A model generated the notes under the pieces. The model made no database searches and was not told the origin of the DNA. It was given only the letters and a program-made list of their open reading frames with translations. From Endozoicomonadaceae bacterium (GTDB lineage: Bacteria > Pseudomonadota > Gammaproteobacteria > Pseudomonadales > Endozoicomonadaceae), in the NCBI GenBank assembly GCA_015163815.1, contig JAAOIJ010000099.1, positions 1 to 6,397 of the forward strand: a stretch of DNA of 6,397 nucleotides. Direction: 5' to 3'. The translations under genes and the position numbers were made by a program. How positions within the stretch are numbered: position 1 is the first letter of the stretch; every line of letters begins with the position of its first letter. This document shows, in pieces, positions 1 through 5,485 of this stretch.

Positions 1-285
1 AAAGAAGCTGACTACTTTATAGCAGATAAAGGATATGATTCTGAATTAATTCGAGAACAAGCAAAACAATTAGGAATGGAGGCTATGATTCCAAAACGTT
101 CTAACACTAAAAAACCTGCTATTCATTTTAAAAAAAATATTTATAAATCAAGGCATCTTGTTGAAAATTTATTTGCTAGATGAAAACATTTTAGAAGTAT
201 TTCAACTCGTTTTGATAAGCTATCTAGGAATTTTAAAGCGATGATTTATATTGCGTGTGCTATGATTTGGGTGAATTCAGAATGA
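1..285 (+). pseudogene. IS5/IS4-superfamily transposase, C-terminal part with in-frame stop
   Basis: Frame 1 is open from the first base and translates to the C-terminal third of a DDE transposase; the 5' part lies outside the window. It starts KEADYFIADKGYDSELI, where D9 of the IADKGYDS block matches the second catalytic Asp region of IS5-type enzymes. The Y-(2)-R-(3)-E-(6)-K signature of the IS4/IS5 superfamily is visible as Y48, R51, E55 and K62, with E55 as the expected third catalytic acid. Codon 61, immediately before K62, is TGA (181-183), where relatives usually have a sense codon; TGG to TGA is the simplest change. The frame continues intact to MIWVNSE and a final TGA at 283-285, so the protein is interrupted once and otherwise well preserved, which suggests recent inactivation. 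Placement in the IS427/IS1031 subgroup is from memory of the family and is less certain than the superfamily call. Confidence 0.85.
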
Positions 286-297
286 GGACCCGCCCTA
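1..297 (+). mobile_element. Right end of an IS5-family insertion sequence (partial)
   Basis: The transposase remnant ends at 285 and is followed at once by GAGGACCCGCCC (284-295), a GC-rich stretch that stands out in this AT-rich DNA and fits a terminal inverted repeat. CTAG or TA after it (295-299) would suit the short AT-rich target duplications of this family. The left end is outside the window, so the inverted repeat cannot be confirmed and the boundary is approximate. Confidence 0.55.
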
Positions 298-375
298 GTA
301 ACCTCCTCAGTCTTTGTTAGCATGTATTTGTCAGCTGCAGGCAATGCATCCATCATAAGTCATAACAAACTCAGA

Positions 376-384
376 TGTTATTAT
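376..384 (+). promoter_or_regulatory. Possible extended -10 promoter for the GDSL-like gene
   Basis: TGTTATTAT gives a TGn extension joined to TATTAT (five of six matches to TATAAT). There is no good -35 box 17 bases upstream. A transcript from here would start near 391, a short distance ahead of the candidate starts at 407 and 443. The rest of 286-406 holds nothing else I recognise. Confidence 0.3.
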
Positions 385-406
385 TAATTGCCTTCTCAAA
401 TGTGAA

Positions 407-1696
407 GTGCAATCGACAACCTTATTTTATGTGGTCTATCCTATGATGATATTACAATTTTTATTTGTAATGATATGTGTTACCTTGGTGTATCATTCAG
501 CTGTCGCAACAAAATATGCTTTTTTTGGAGATGGTCAGATTGATACAGGCAATCATCCAGAACCTTGTAATATTAAAAATTCATCTATCAATGCAAAAAC
601 ACTGTATATCCCTATTGGAAACCCAGTAAAAGAGATCGATTTTAACTCTTTTTTTTTAAAAACCAGTCTAAAACATCAAATGGGAACATCATTCATTAAT
701 GGGGAAAAAAAGACTTTATATACTGTAAATTGGCCTTTATATTTTGTGTATACTATGAGTGAAGGCAAAACACCTTTAATTCCATGGATTCAACATAAAT
801 TAGATCCAAAAACAACAGATCAACATATTAATTATGCTTGGGCAAATAGCTTTATTGGCGCTAAACATGAGCAATTTAACGGCATTCCTGGGATGTTTTA
901 CAGTCCAGAGCGCTTAAAAAAACAAGATAATCTTCAGTTTGAAGGCGATATTGTTGCATCACGTTATGCCTATCGACAATTGACTGAAAAAAACCTTTTT
1001 TTTGATGATCATCCAAGTTGCAAAGCTTCTTTAGTAATCCCTAATTTAAGTCAACAGATTTCTTTATATTTACATGAATACAAACAAGATACATCAGACA
1101 CTATTTTTTTTATTGAGACGGGTTTGAATGATATAGAGCAATTCATCACGAATCATTATTTGTCTCTATTATTCATGCCTGTGTTTAATAGCGCTTTACA
1201 AGTTTATATTCAAGAGAAAATAGACAGTCTTTTTCAGCAAACTTTGCGTTTAATCAAATCATTTGAAGCGGCTAATCAGTTGAATCATTGTAAAATATAC
1301 ATCATCATACCCCCTTATACTTTGCCGTATACTCAAATATTAGCTAAAAAATACACGATTCCTTGTATTTTGACTGAAAACGCTTTAATTCATAATATTT
1401 CACGATGCTTTCAATCTATGTGCAATCAGATGTCAAGATTAAAAGATCGTCATCCCAATATACGCATTTTTGATGTGAATCCCGTCATTAATAGTTTAAT
1501 CAACAGGCTGTTTTATATAGATGAAAACACGCCTGTCCATACGCCATGTGATAGATTAGATGTGAATAAACCTATTTTAGCGACAACACAAGATCATAGG
1601 CACTATGCTTTCTGGGATCATTATTATATGACCCATCATGTGCACGAGCATATTGCGAACCAACTTAGCATTCAAATTAAATCAGAGGCTGAATAA
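407..1696 (+). CDS. Secreted GDSL/SGNH-hydrolase-like protein, probably catalytically inactive
   Basis: This 429-residue protein has the block order of GDSL lipases/esterases (SGNH fold, PF00657 type). Block I is FFGDGQIDTGN (39-49), block II is NYAWANS (142-148), block III is GLND (239-242), a PPYTLP segment lies at 302-307, and the C-terminal block is FWDHYYMT (402-409). Family members are secreted or surface esterases, and Legionella has several (PlaA, PlaC, PlaD). Here the block I nucleophile position is Gly43 (GGT) instead of Ser, and the DxxH position is Tyr407 (TAT) instead of His; Asp404 is kept. Block II also lacks its usual Gly (N147). Hydrolase activity is therefore unlikely, although the frame is intact. 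The N-terminus is hydrophobic and ends HSAVA before TKYAFF, which fits Sec export with cleavage after residue 34. The start is uncertain: GTG at 407 is the outermost, but ATG at 443 or 446 would give a tidy 22- or 21-residue signal peptide, and none has a clear Shine-Dalgarno. The gene appears to be monocistronic. Confidence 0.8.
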   Translation: MQSTTLFYVVYPMMILQFLFVMICVTLVYHSAVATKYAFFGDGQIDTGNHPEPCNIKNSSINAKTLYIPIGNPVKEIDFNSFFLKTSLKHQMGTSFINGEKKTLYTVNWPLYFVYTMSEGKTPLIPWIQHKLDPKTTDQHINYAWANSFIGAKHEQFNGIPGMFYSPERLKKQDNLQFEGDIVASRYAYRQLTEKNLFFDDHPSCKASLVIPNLSQQISLYLHEYKQDTSDTIFFIETGLNDIEQFITNHYLSLLFMPVFNSALQVYIQEKIDSLFQQTLRLIKSFEAANQLNHCKIYIIIPPYTLPYTQILAKKYTIPCILTENALIHNISRCFQSMCNQMSRLKDRHPNIRIFDVNPVINSLINRLFYIDENTPVHTPCDRLDVNKPILATTQDHRHYAFWDHYYMTHHVHEHIANQLSIQIKSEAE

Positions 1697-1710
1697 TGAA
1701 TCATGATTTG

Positions 1711-1733
1711 AACAGGTTATAGGGCTGTTTTTA
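1711..1733 (+). terminator. Weak terminator-like hairpin after the GDSL-like gene
   Basis: AACAG (1711-1715) pairs with CTGTT (1725-1729) around a nine-base loop and runs into T residues (CTGTTTTTAT). It starts 14 bases after the stop codon. The stem is only five base pairs, so termination is plausible but not strong. Confidence 0.3.
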
Positions 1734-1827
1734 TCAGTGATTTCAAGAGAAAGATATTATAAAATTGAAAAGGTATTCAGTGCGGATAATCTGTGATCAA
1801 GCGTTTCTTGAACGTATTGACTCTGAC

Positions 1828-1849
1828 AATATCATGCTAGCATGATATT
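1828..1849. repeat. 22-bp perfect palindrome
   Basis: The arm aatatcatgct (1828-1838) is followed directly by its exact reverse complement agcatgatatt (1839-1849), with no spacer; the next pair out (1827/1850) fails. A spacerless palindrome of this length fits a homodimeric regulator site or a nuclease/recombination site better than an RNA terminator, and no T-run follows. Confidence 0.6.
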
Positions 1850-1954
1850 TGAATCACACAAGATCACGTTATCTCACTGAAAAACGAAATTAGAGGCTGT
1901 TACACTGTTTGATTAGATCATAACGGGTCTGTCTATTTTTTATATTCAAACTGA

Positions 1955-1970
1955 GTTGTTGTAGAACAAC
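1955..1970 (+). repeat. Small hairpin ahead of ybgI
   Basis: GTTGTT (1955-1960) and AACAAC (1965-1970) flank a GTAG loop. It sits about 40 bases before the ybgI start and is not followed by a T-run, so it is a leader or DNA-level structure rather than a terminator. It may be chance. Confidence 0.3.
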
Positions 1971-1997
1971 GATCGTATTGTATTTATTTATTTATAT

Positions 1998-2002
1998 GAG
2001 AG
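1998..2002 (+). promoter_or_regulatory. Ribosome binding site that decides the ybgI start
   Basis: GAGAG lies eight bases ahead of ATG 2011. It overlaps codons downstream of the outer in-frame starts TTG 1978 and ATG 1996, neither of which has such a site. The same kind of signal (AGAGAG, eight bases from ATG) precedes ppa in this window. Confidence 0.6.
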
Positions 2003-2010
2003 TATGCCTT

Positions 2011-2772
2011 ATGTCAAGCTCAATTACCGAATTAGTGAAAGCTTTAAATGAGCTATTAAAAATTGATTTTTTTCATGATTATGCTCCGAATGGGTTGCAA
2101 GTCGCTGGCAAAAAAATGGTGACGCGCATTATGACGGGTGTCACAGCAAATGAAGCATTAATTGATGCAGCTATTGCTGAGAAAGCCGATGTATTATTGG
2201 TGCATCATGGTTACTTTTGGAAAGGTGAAAGTGCCGTTATTACCGGTATAAAAAGAAATAGGCTTGCTAAATTATTAGCACATAATATTAATTTATTAGC
2301 ATACCATTTACCTTTAGATGCACATCCAACACTCGGTAATAATCAAGCATTAGCTGATTTATTGGAATTTCAAGTAACAGGGGCATTAAGACCAAAAGAC
2401 TCGCAAGCTATTGGATTAATAGGTGTTTTAAATCAACCGATGTTTTTAAGTACCTTGCAAGAGTATATTCATCTCAAATTAAATCAAAACCCTTTGACTA
2501 TTCAAGGACATGACCGTATTGTTAAAACGATAGGTTGGTGTACTGGTGCAGCTCAAGATTATATTGATGATGCTGTCCACCAAGGTGTTGATGCTTATTT
2601 AAGTGGTGAGATTTCAGAAAGAACCGTTCATACTGCACGTGAAGCCAATATTCATTATATCGCTGCAGGACATCATGCTACAGAGCGTTATGGCATACAA
2701 CGTTTAGGCGAATGGCTTGAAAAAAAGTTTCATTTAGAACATCGATTTGTAGATATTTCGAATCCTGCTTAA
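2011..2772 (+). CDS. ybgI: Nif3/YbgI-family dinuclear metal centre protein
   Basis: The 253-residue product matches the length of E. coli YbgI (about 247) and the NIF3/DUF34 family of ring-forming proteins with a two-metal centre. The expected metal ligands are visible: His65-His66 in LLVHHG, Asp103 in HLPLDAHP, and His221 with Glu225 in GHHATE. The N-terminal IDFFHDYAPNGLQV stretch and the LSGEISERTVH stretch near residue 197 are also family hallmarks. Homologues are often annotated GTP cyclohydrolase 1 type 2, but that activity is not established for the family and the cellular role is unknown. ATG 2011 is chosen over TTG 1978 and ATG 1996 because GAGAG sits eight bases upstream and the protein then begins at the usual family position. 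miaB follows 115 bases later in the same direction but has its own promoter, so co-transcription is optional. Nothing looks broken. Confidence 0.92.
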   Translation: MSSSITELVKALNELLKIDFFHDYAPNGLQVAGKKMVTRIMTGVTANEALIDAAIAEKADVLLVHHGYFWKGESAVITGIKRNRLAKLLAHNINLLAYHLPLDAHPTLGNNQALADLLEFQVTGALRPKDSQAIGLIGVLNQPMFLSTLQEYIHLKLNQNPLTIQGHDRIVKTIGWCTGAAQDYIDDAVHQGVDAYLSGEISERTVHTAREANIHYIAAGHHATERYGIQRLGEWLEKKFHLEHRFVDISNPA

Positions 2773-2791
2773 TCAAACTAGCGGTTACATA

Positions 2792-2819
2792 TTGACTTGT
2801 TGGCTAAGCTTGATAATAT
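2792..2819 (+). promoter_or_regulatory. Sigma-70 promoter for miaB
   Basis: TTGACT (2792-2797, five of six matches to the -35 consensus) is followed after 16 bases by TAATAT (2814-2819), which carries a TGA extension (2811-2813). This is the best promoter match in the window. Transcription would start near 2826, leaving a leader of about 60 bases before miaB. Confidence 0.5.
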
Positions 2820-2835
2820 GAGCAGTAACTCCTGT

Positions 2836-2862
2836 GTCATCTTGAAATATGACGTATTTTTT
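2836..2862 (+). terminator. Weak hairpin with T-run between ybgI and miaB
   Basis: GTCAT (2836-2840) pairs with ATGAC (2849-2853) around an eight-base loop, followed by GTATTTTTT. It could end ybgI transcription, but it lies downstream of the miaB promoter and would then also act in the miaB leader. The five-pair AT-rich stem makes either role tentative. Confidence 0.25.
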
Positions 2863-2887
2863 AATTTTTAGATAGATAATTTGCGCT

Positions 2888-4222
2888 ATGGCTAAGAAAT
2901 TATATATTAAGACACATGGTTGCCAAATGAATGAGTATGACTCTCATCGTATGGCCGATTTATTAGGTGAAACGCATCACTTAGAATTGACAGATCAACC
3001 AGAAGAAGCAGATGTATTATTAGTCAATACGTGTTCTATTCGAGAAAAAGCACAAGAAAAATTATTTCATCAACTCGGGCGTTGGAAAAAATTAAAAGCT
3101 AAAAAACCTGATTTAGTGATTGGTGTTGGCGGTTGTGTTGCAAGCCAAGAAGGTGAAAAAATTCGAGATCGAGCACCATTTGTTGATTTAGTGTTTGGTC
3201 CACAAACATTACATCGTTTGCCGGATATGCTGAATGAGCAATCACAAGCTAAAATTCCGATGATTGATATCACTTTTCCTGAAATTGAAAAGTTTGATCG
3301 ATTGCCAGATCCAAAAGCTGAAGGACCTAGTGCGTTTGTTTCTATCATGGAAGGGTGTAATAAATTTTGTACATTTTGCGTTGTACCTTATACTCGAGGC
3401 CCTGAAATCAGTCGACCTTTGGATGATGTTTTAGTTGAATGTGTTGTTTTAGCGCAACAAGGTGTGCGTGAAGTGAATTTATTAGGACAAAATGTCAATG
3501 CATACCAAGGTGAAACAGCAGAAAAAACATTTGCTGATTTAGCTGATTTAATTACGCATGTCTCCACTATTCCAGGAATAGACCGTATTCGTTTTACGAC
3601 TTCACATCCTGTTGAATTTTCAGATCGTTTAATTGAAGTATATGGTCAAGTGCCGGAATTGGTCAGTCATTTACATTTACCCATTCAAAGTGGTTCTGAT
3701 CGCATGCTAGCTTTAATGAAAAGAGGGCATACGCGACTAGATTATGAACAGAAAATCAAGCGACTTCGCCTTATTCGTCCCGATTTAAGCTTATCATCAG
3801 ATTTTATTATTGGTTTTCCAGGTGAAACAGATGAAGATTTTGAAGACACTATGAATTTAGTGCATACATTAAAATATGATGCATCTTTTAGTTTTATTTA
3901 TAGTAAACGGCCTGGTACACCTGCATCAAATATGCCAGATGATACATCAGATGACATTAAAAAAACACGTCTAGATCGATTACAATTACTGCTAAAACAA
4001 CATACTCAAGAATATAGTCAGCGTTTTATAGGTAAGACAGTACGTGTTTTAGTACAAGATTTTTCACGTCGAAATACACATCAATTACAAGGCCGAACAG
4101 CTTGTAATCGTGTGGTCAATTTTGCCAGCACTCAACCTGAGCTGATTGGTCGTTTTGCTGATGTTTTTATTGAAGAAGCGTTATCGAATTCATTGCGGGG
4201 CTATTTAGTCTCAGCAGAATGA
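2888..4222 (+). CDS. miaB: tRNA-2-methylthio-N6-dimethylallyladenosine synthase MiaB
   Basis: MiaB is a radical-SAM methylthiotransferase that converts i6A37 to ms2i6A37 in tRNAs reading U-starting codons; it acts in the cytoplasm after MiaA. The 444-residue protein has the full domain order. The N-terminal UPF0004 domain opens KLYIKTHGCQMNEYDSHRM and supplies the auxiliary cluster cysteines C12, C49 (VNTCSIREKAQEK) and C83 (GVGGCVASQEG). The radical-SAM domain carries C157, C161 and C164 in EGCNKFCTFC, followed by VVPYTRGPEISR, LLGQNVNAY, HLPIQSGSDRML and DFIIGFPGETDEDF. A TRAM RNA-binding domain covers roughly 379-442. It is slightly shorter than E. coli MiaB (474) but ends normally, with TGA and TAG in tandem (4220-4225). 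The Shine-Dalgarno is weak (AGATAGATA region). In many gammaproteobacteria miaB is followed by phoH and ybeY; here the next gene is ppa on the opposite strand, so that linkage is absent. Confidence 0.98.
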   Translation: MAKKLYIKTHGCQMNEYDSHRMADLLGETHHLELTDQPEEADVLLVNTCSIREKAQEKLFHQLGRWKKLKAKKPDLVIGVGGCVASQEGEKIRDRAPFVDLVFGPQTLHRLPDMLNEQSQAKIPMIDITFPEIEKFDRLPDPKAEGPSAFVSIMEGCNKFCTFCVVPYTRGPEISRPLDDVLVECVVLAQQGVREVNLLGQNVNAYQGETAEKTFADLADLITHVSTIPGIDRIRFTTSHPVEFSDRLIEVYGQVPELVSHLHLPIQSGSDRMLALMKRGHTRLDYEQKIKRLRLIRPDLSLSSDFIIGFPGETDEDFEDTMNLVHTLKYDASFSFIYSKRPGTPASNMPDDTSDDIKKTRLDRLQLLLKQHTQEYSQRFIGKTVRVLVQDFSRRNTHQLQGRTACNRVVNFASTQPELIGRFADVFIEEALSNSLRGYLVSAE

Positions 4223-4270
4223 TAGATTGATATGATTCTAAAGATATCAGTACTGATGAAGATACAATAC

Positions 4271-4303
4271 GATCCCTGTAATTTTAATCAAGGATCCTGT
4301 TTT
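4271..4303 (+). terminator. Probable terminator of miaB
   Basis: GATCCCTG (4271-4278) and CAAGGATC (4289-4296) form an eight-pair stem with one C/A mismatch around a ten-base AT-rich loop, followed by CTGTTTT. It begins 48 bases after the miaB stop. The U-tract is short, so it may be imperfect. Confidence 0.42.
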
Positions 4304-4572
4304 GATATGCATTCATCATATGATGATGTTTAGAGCGTATTGATTATTTCCAGTGATGACGCATGTTGAATATAAAATCTGGTAAAAAATACAATAAAAA
4401 CAAAACGTAATCTGGATAAGCCTGTTGTTTTTAAAAAATGAGGCTGTATGCTGACTAGATCTCAATTCATGCCATCCAGTACCACTGACTCAGTGATATT
4501 ATCATGAGATTGCATGCTAGATATCATCTGAATATCGCAGGCGCTATTTATTGCCCATCTAAGATTGACAAA

Positions 4573-4618
4573 TGAATAGACACATTTTTTACAGCCTTTG
4601 CCCTGGATTGTCTATTCA
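4573..4618. repeat. 10-bp perfect inverted repeat downstream of ppa
   Basis: TGAATAGACA (4573-4582) is exactly inverted as TGTCTATTCA (4609-4618) across 26 bases. It lies about 90 bases beyond the ppa stop on the ppa transcript. The loop is long for an intrinsic terminator, and no clean U-tract follows on the ppa strand, so the role is open. Confidence 0.4.
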
Positions 4619-4707
4619 ACAAGCATCATCACTTAAAAATAGTGTACTATCAATGAAATCATGGTGCTGTTGAACAATATATCTTCAAAGTATGCTTCAG
4701 AGTTGAG

Positions 4708-5253
4708 TTACTTTGATACCATTTTTTTCGCTTGGTATGCCTGATCAGCAGCTATGATCAATTGATGTGCTTCTTGAGCTATACCCCATTGACCTATTTT
4801 AACCCATTTATTGGCTTCAATTTTTTTATAATGCTCAAAAAAATGCATGATTTGATCTCGTAATAATTGTGAAATATCCGTGATATCGTGTATATCATGG
4901 TATTGTGTTGTGAGATCATGATGCGGAACAGCAATTATTTTTTCATCTTTTCCTTTTTCATCTTCCATATTGAGGACACCTATAGGACGAGACCGAATCA
5001 CAGCACCTGGTGCAATAGGGTAAGGTGTGATAACTAATACATCAATAGGATCACCATCTTCACTGAGTGTTTGTGGAATATAACCATAATTTGCTGGATA
5101 AAACATAGAAGCTGCCATAAATCGATCGACAGTCAAAGCATCTAATATTTTATCGACTTCATATTTTACAGGGTTAGCATGGGCTGAAATTTCAATGACA
5201 ACATGAATATCATGAGGTAATTTCTGGCCTGCTGTAATGTTTTGAAAACTCAT
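4708..5253 (-). CDS. ppa: Inorganic pyrophosphatase, family I
   Basis: The cytoplasmic enzyme hydrolyses pyrophosphate to two phosphates with Mg2+, pulling biosynthetic reactions such as nucleic acid and aminoacyl-tRNA synthesis forward; bacterial forms are usually hexamers. The 181-residue length fits (E. coli 176). The signature DGDPIDVLV contains the metal ligands D66, D68 and D71. Further active-site residues are in place: E21, K30, E32, R44, Y52 and Y56 (FYPANYGYIP), D98, D103 and K105 in the MEDEKGKDEK segment, and Y142-K143. The start is supported by AGAGAG eight bases upstream on the minus strand. The gene converges on miaB and is divergent from the repeat-tailed protein gene, so it is probably transcribed alone. 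The protein appears complete and functional. The reverse-strand promoter could not be placed with confidence. Confidence 0.98.
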   Translation of the reverse strand: MSFQNITAGQKLPHDIHVVIEISAHANPVKYEVDKILDALTVDRFMAASMFYPANYGYIPQTLSEDGDPIDVLVITPYPIAPGAVIRSRPIGVLNMEDEKGKDEKIIAVPHHDLTTQYHDIHDITDISQLLRDQIMHFFEHYKKIEANKWVKIGQWGIAQEAHQLIIAADQAYQAKKMVSK

Positions 5254-5261
5254 TAATATGA

Positions 5262-5267
5262 CTCTCT
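5262..5267 (-). promoter_or_regulatory. Ribosome binding site of ppa
   Basis: On the minus strand AGAGAG lies eight bases upstream of the ppa ATG. A short inverted repeat, ATCAAT-AG-ATTGAT (5271-5284), sits just ahead of it and could fold near the ribosome binding site in the ppa leader. Confidence 0.5.
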
Positions 5268-5305
5268 ATAATCAATAGATTGATATGCTGAGCTAGAATA
5301 TCGTG

Positions 5306-5323
5306 TTTATTTATGTAAATAAA
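5306..5323. repeat. AT-rich inverted repeat in the divergent ppa/repeat-protein gap
   Basis: TTTATTTA (5306-5313) and TAAATAAA (5316-5323) are exact inverse copies separated by two bases. The site lies 53 bases upstream of the ppa start and 163 upstream of the opposite gene. It could be an operator shared by divergent genes or a hairpin in the ppa leader; AT-richness also raises the chance of coincidence. Confidence 0.4.
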
Positions 5324-5428
5324 GAGGGAATGATCTTATTTTATGAAAAAATGTCCAAATTTTGACTTATAGATGATATTGCTGGGTGTAATTGATGTAA
5401 TATTCATTCTTTTATAGAAGAGGTGGAT

Positions 5429-5434
5429 TATACT
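5429..5434 (+). promoter_or_regulatory. Possible -10 box of the repeat-tailed protein gene
   Basis: TATACT matches TATAAT at five of six positions; the -35 region (near 5406-5412, ATTCTTT) is poor, which could mean an activator is needed. Transcription would start near 5441, so the mRNA would begin just ahead of the leader hairpin. The overlapping bases 5427-5432 also read TATAAT on the minus strand, but without a -35 box. Confidence 0.3.
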
Positions 5435-5446
5435 AAAAATAAAAAA

Positions 5447-5465
5447 CATCGAATAGAGATCGATG
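5447..5465 (+). promoter_or_regulatory. Leader hairpin upstream of the repeat-tailed protein gene
   Basis: CATCGA (5447-5452) pairs with TCGATG (5460-5465) around a seven-base ATAGAGA loop. It ends nine bases before the Shine-Dalgarno. It has no T-run, so it is not a terminator; mRNA stability or translation control are possible roles. Confidence 0.35.
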
Positions 5466-5474
5466 CTCGACGTT

Positions 5475-5480
5475 AAGGAG
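5475..5480 (+). promoter_or_regulatory. Strong ribosome binding site of the repeat-tailed protein gene
   Basis: AAGGAG five bases ahead of ATG 5486 is the best Shine-Dalgarno in the window and fixes the start of a gene that has no stop within the window. Confidence 0.75.
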
Positions 5481-5485
5481 TTTAC

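Larger units (their letters stand above)
1697..2010. other. 314-base gap between the GDSL-like gene and ybgI
   Basis: No reading frame with a start and ribosome binding site is visible on either strand. The gap holds the weak hairpin at 1711-1733, the perfect palindrome at 1828-1849, the small hairpin at 1955-1970 and the ybgI ribosome binding site. I could not find a convincing -35/-10 pair for ybgI: TTGACT at 1817-1822 has no -10 at a suitable distance. Confidence 0.6.
4223..4707. other. 485-base convergent gap between miaB and ppa
   Basis: No credible gene is visible on either strand. Besides the miaB terminator candidate it contains a 14-bp palindrome (4313-4326, centred on CATATG), an interrupted repeat AGCCT (4419-4423)/AGGCT (4441-4445) enclosing a T5-A6 stretch, the near-perfect CACTGA-C-TCAGTG (4483-4495), and a 10-bp inverted repeat (4573-4618). 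I see no tRNA fold, no strong promoter pair and no recognisable coding remnant. For a gap between 3' ends this is long, and the density of inverted repeats suggests decayed intergenic or mobile DNA, or an uncharacterised small RNA. Confidence 0.55.

Noticed and set aside
181..183. TGA read as tryptophan (alternative genetic code)
   Set aside because: TGG is used for Trp throughout, including in the same transposase, and TGA serves as the miaB stop with TAG directly behind it. A nonsense mutation in an IS remnant is simpler.
1978..2010. TTG 1978 or ATG 1996 as the ybgI start
   Set aside because: Neither has a Shine-Dalgarno, the added residues are not family-like, and the GAGAG site is correctly spaced for ATG 2011.
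3070..3348. Minus-strand 92-residue frame inside miaB
   Set aside because: It is fully covered by conserved miaB coding sequence, including the lead-in to the radical-SAM domain, and has no family features.
1971..4274. Inverted 13-base match GATCGTATTGTAT at 1971-1983 and 4262-4274
   Set aside because: Flanking bases do not extend the match, and its length is within chance for AT-rich DNA.
4222..5287. Direct repeat ATAGATTGATATG at 4222-4234 and 5275-5287 flanking ppa, as a sign of insertion
   Set aside because: A 13-base AT-rich match is expected about once by chance in a window of this size, and ppa is a core gene.
5362..5392. TTGACT...TGTAAT as a promoter for the repeat-tailed protein gene
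   Set aside because: The spacer would be 19 bases, longer than the usual 16-18, with no extended -10; kept only as a weak alternative to TATACT at 5429.
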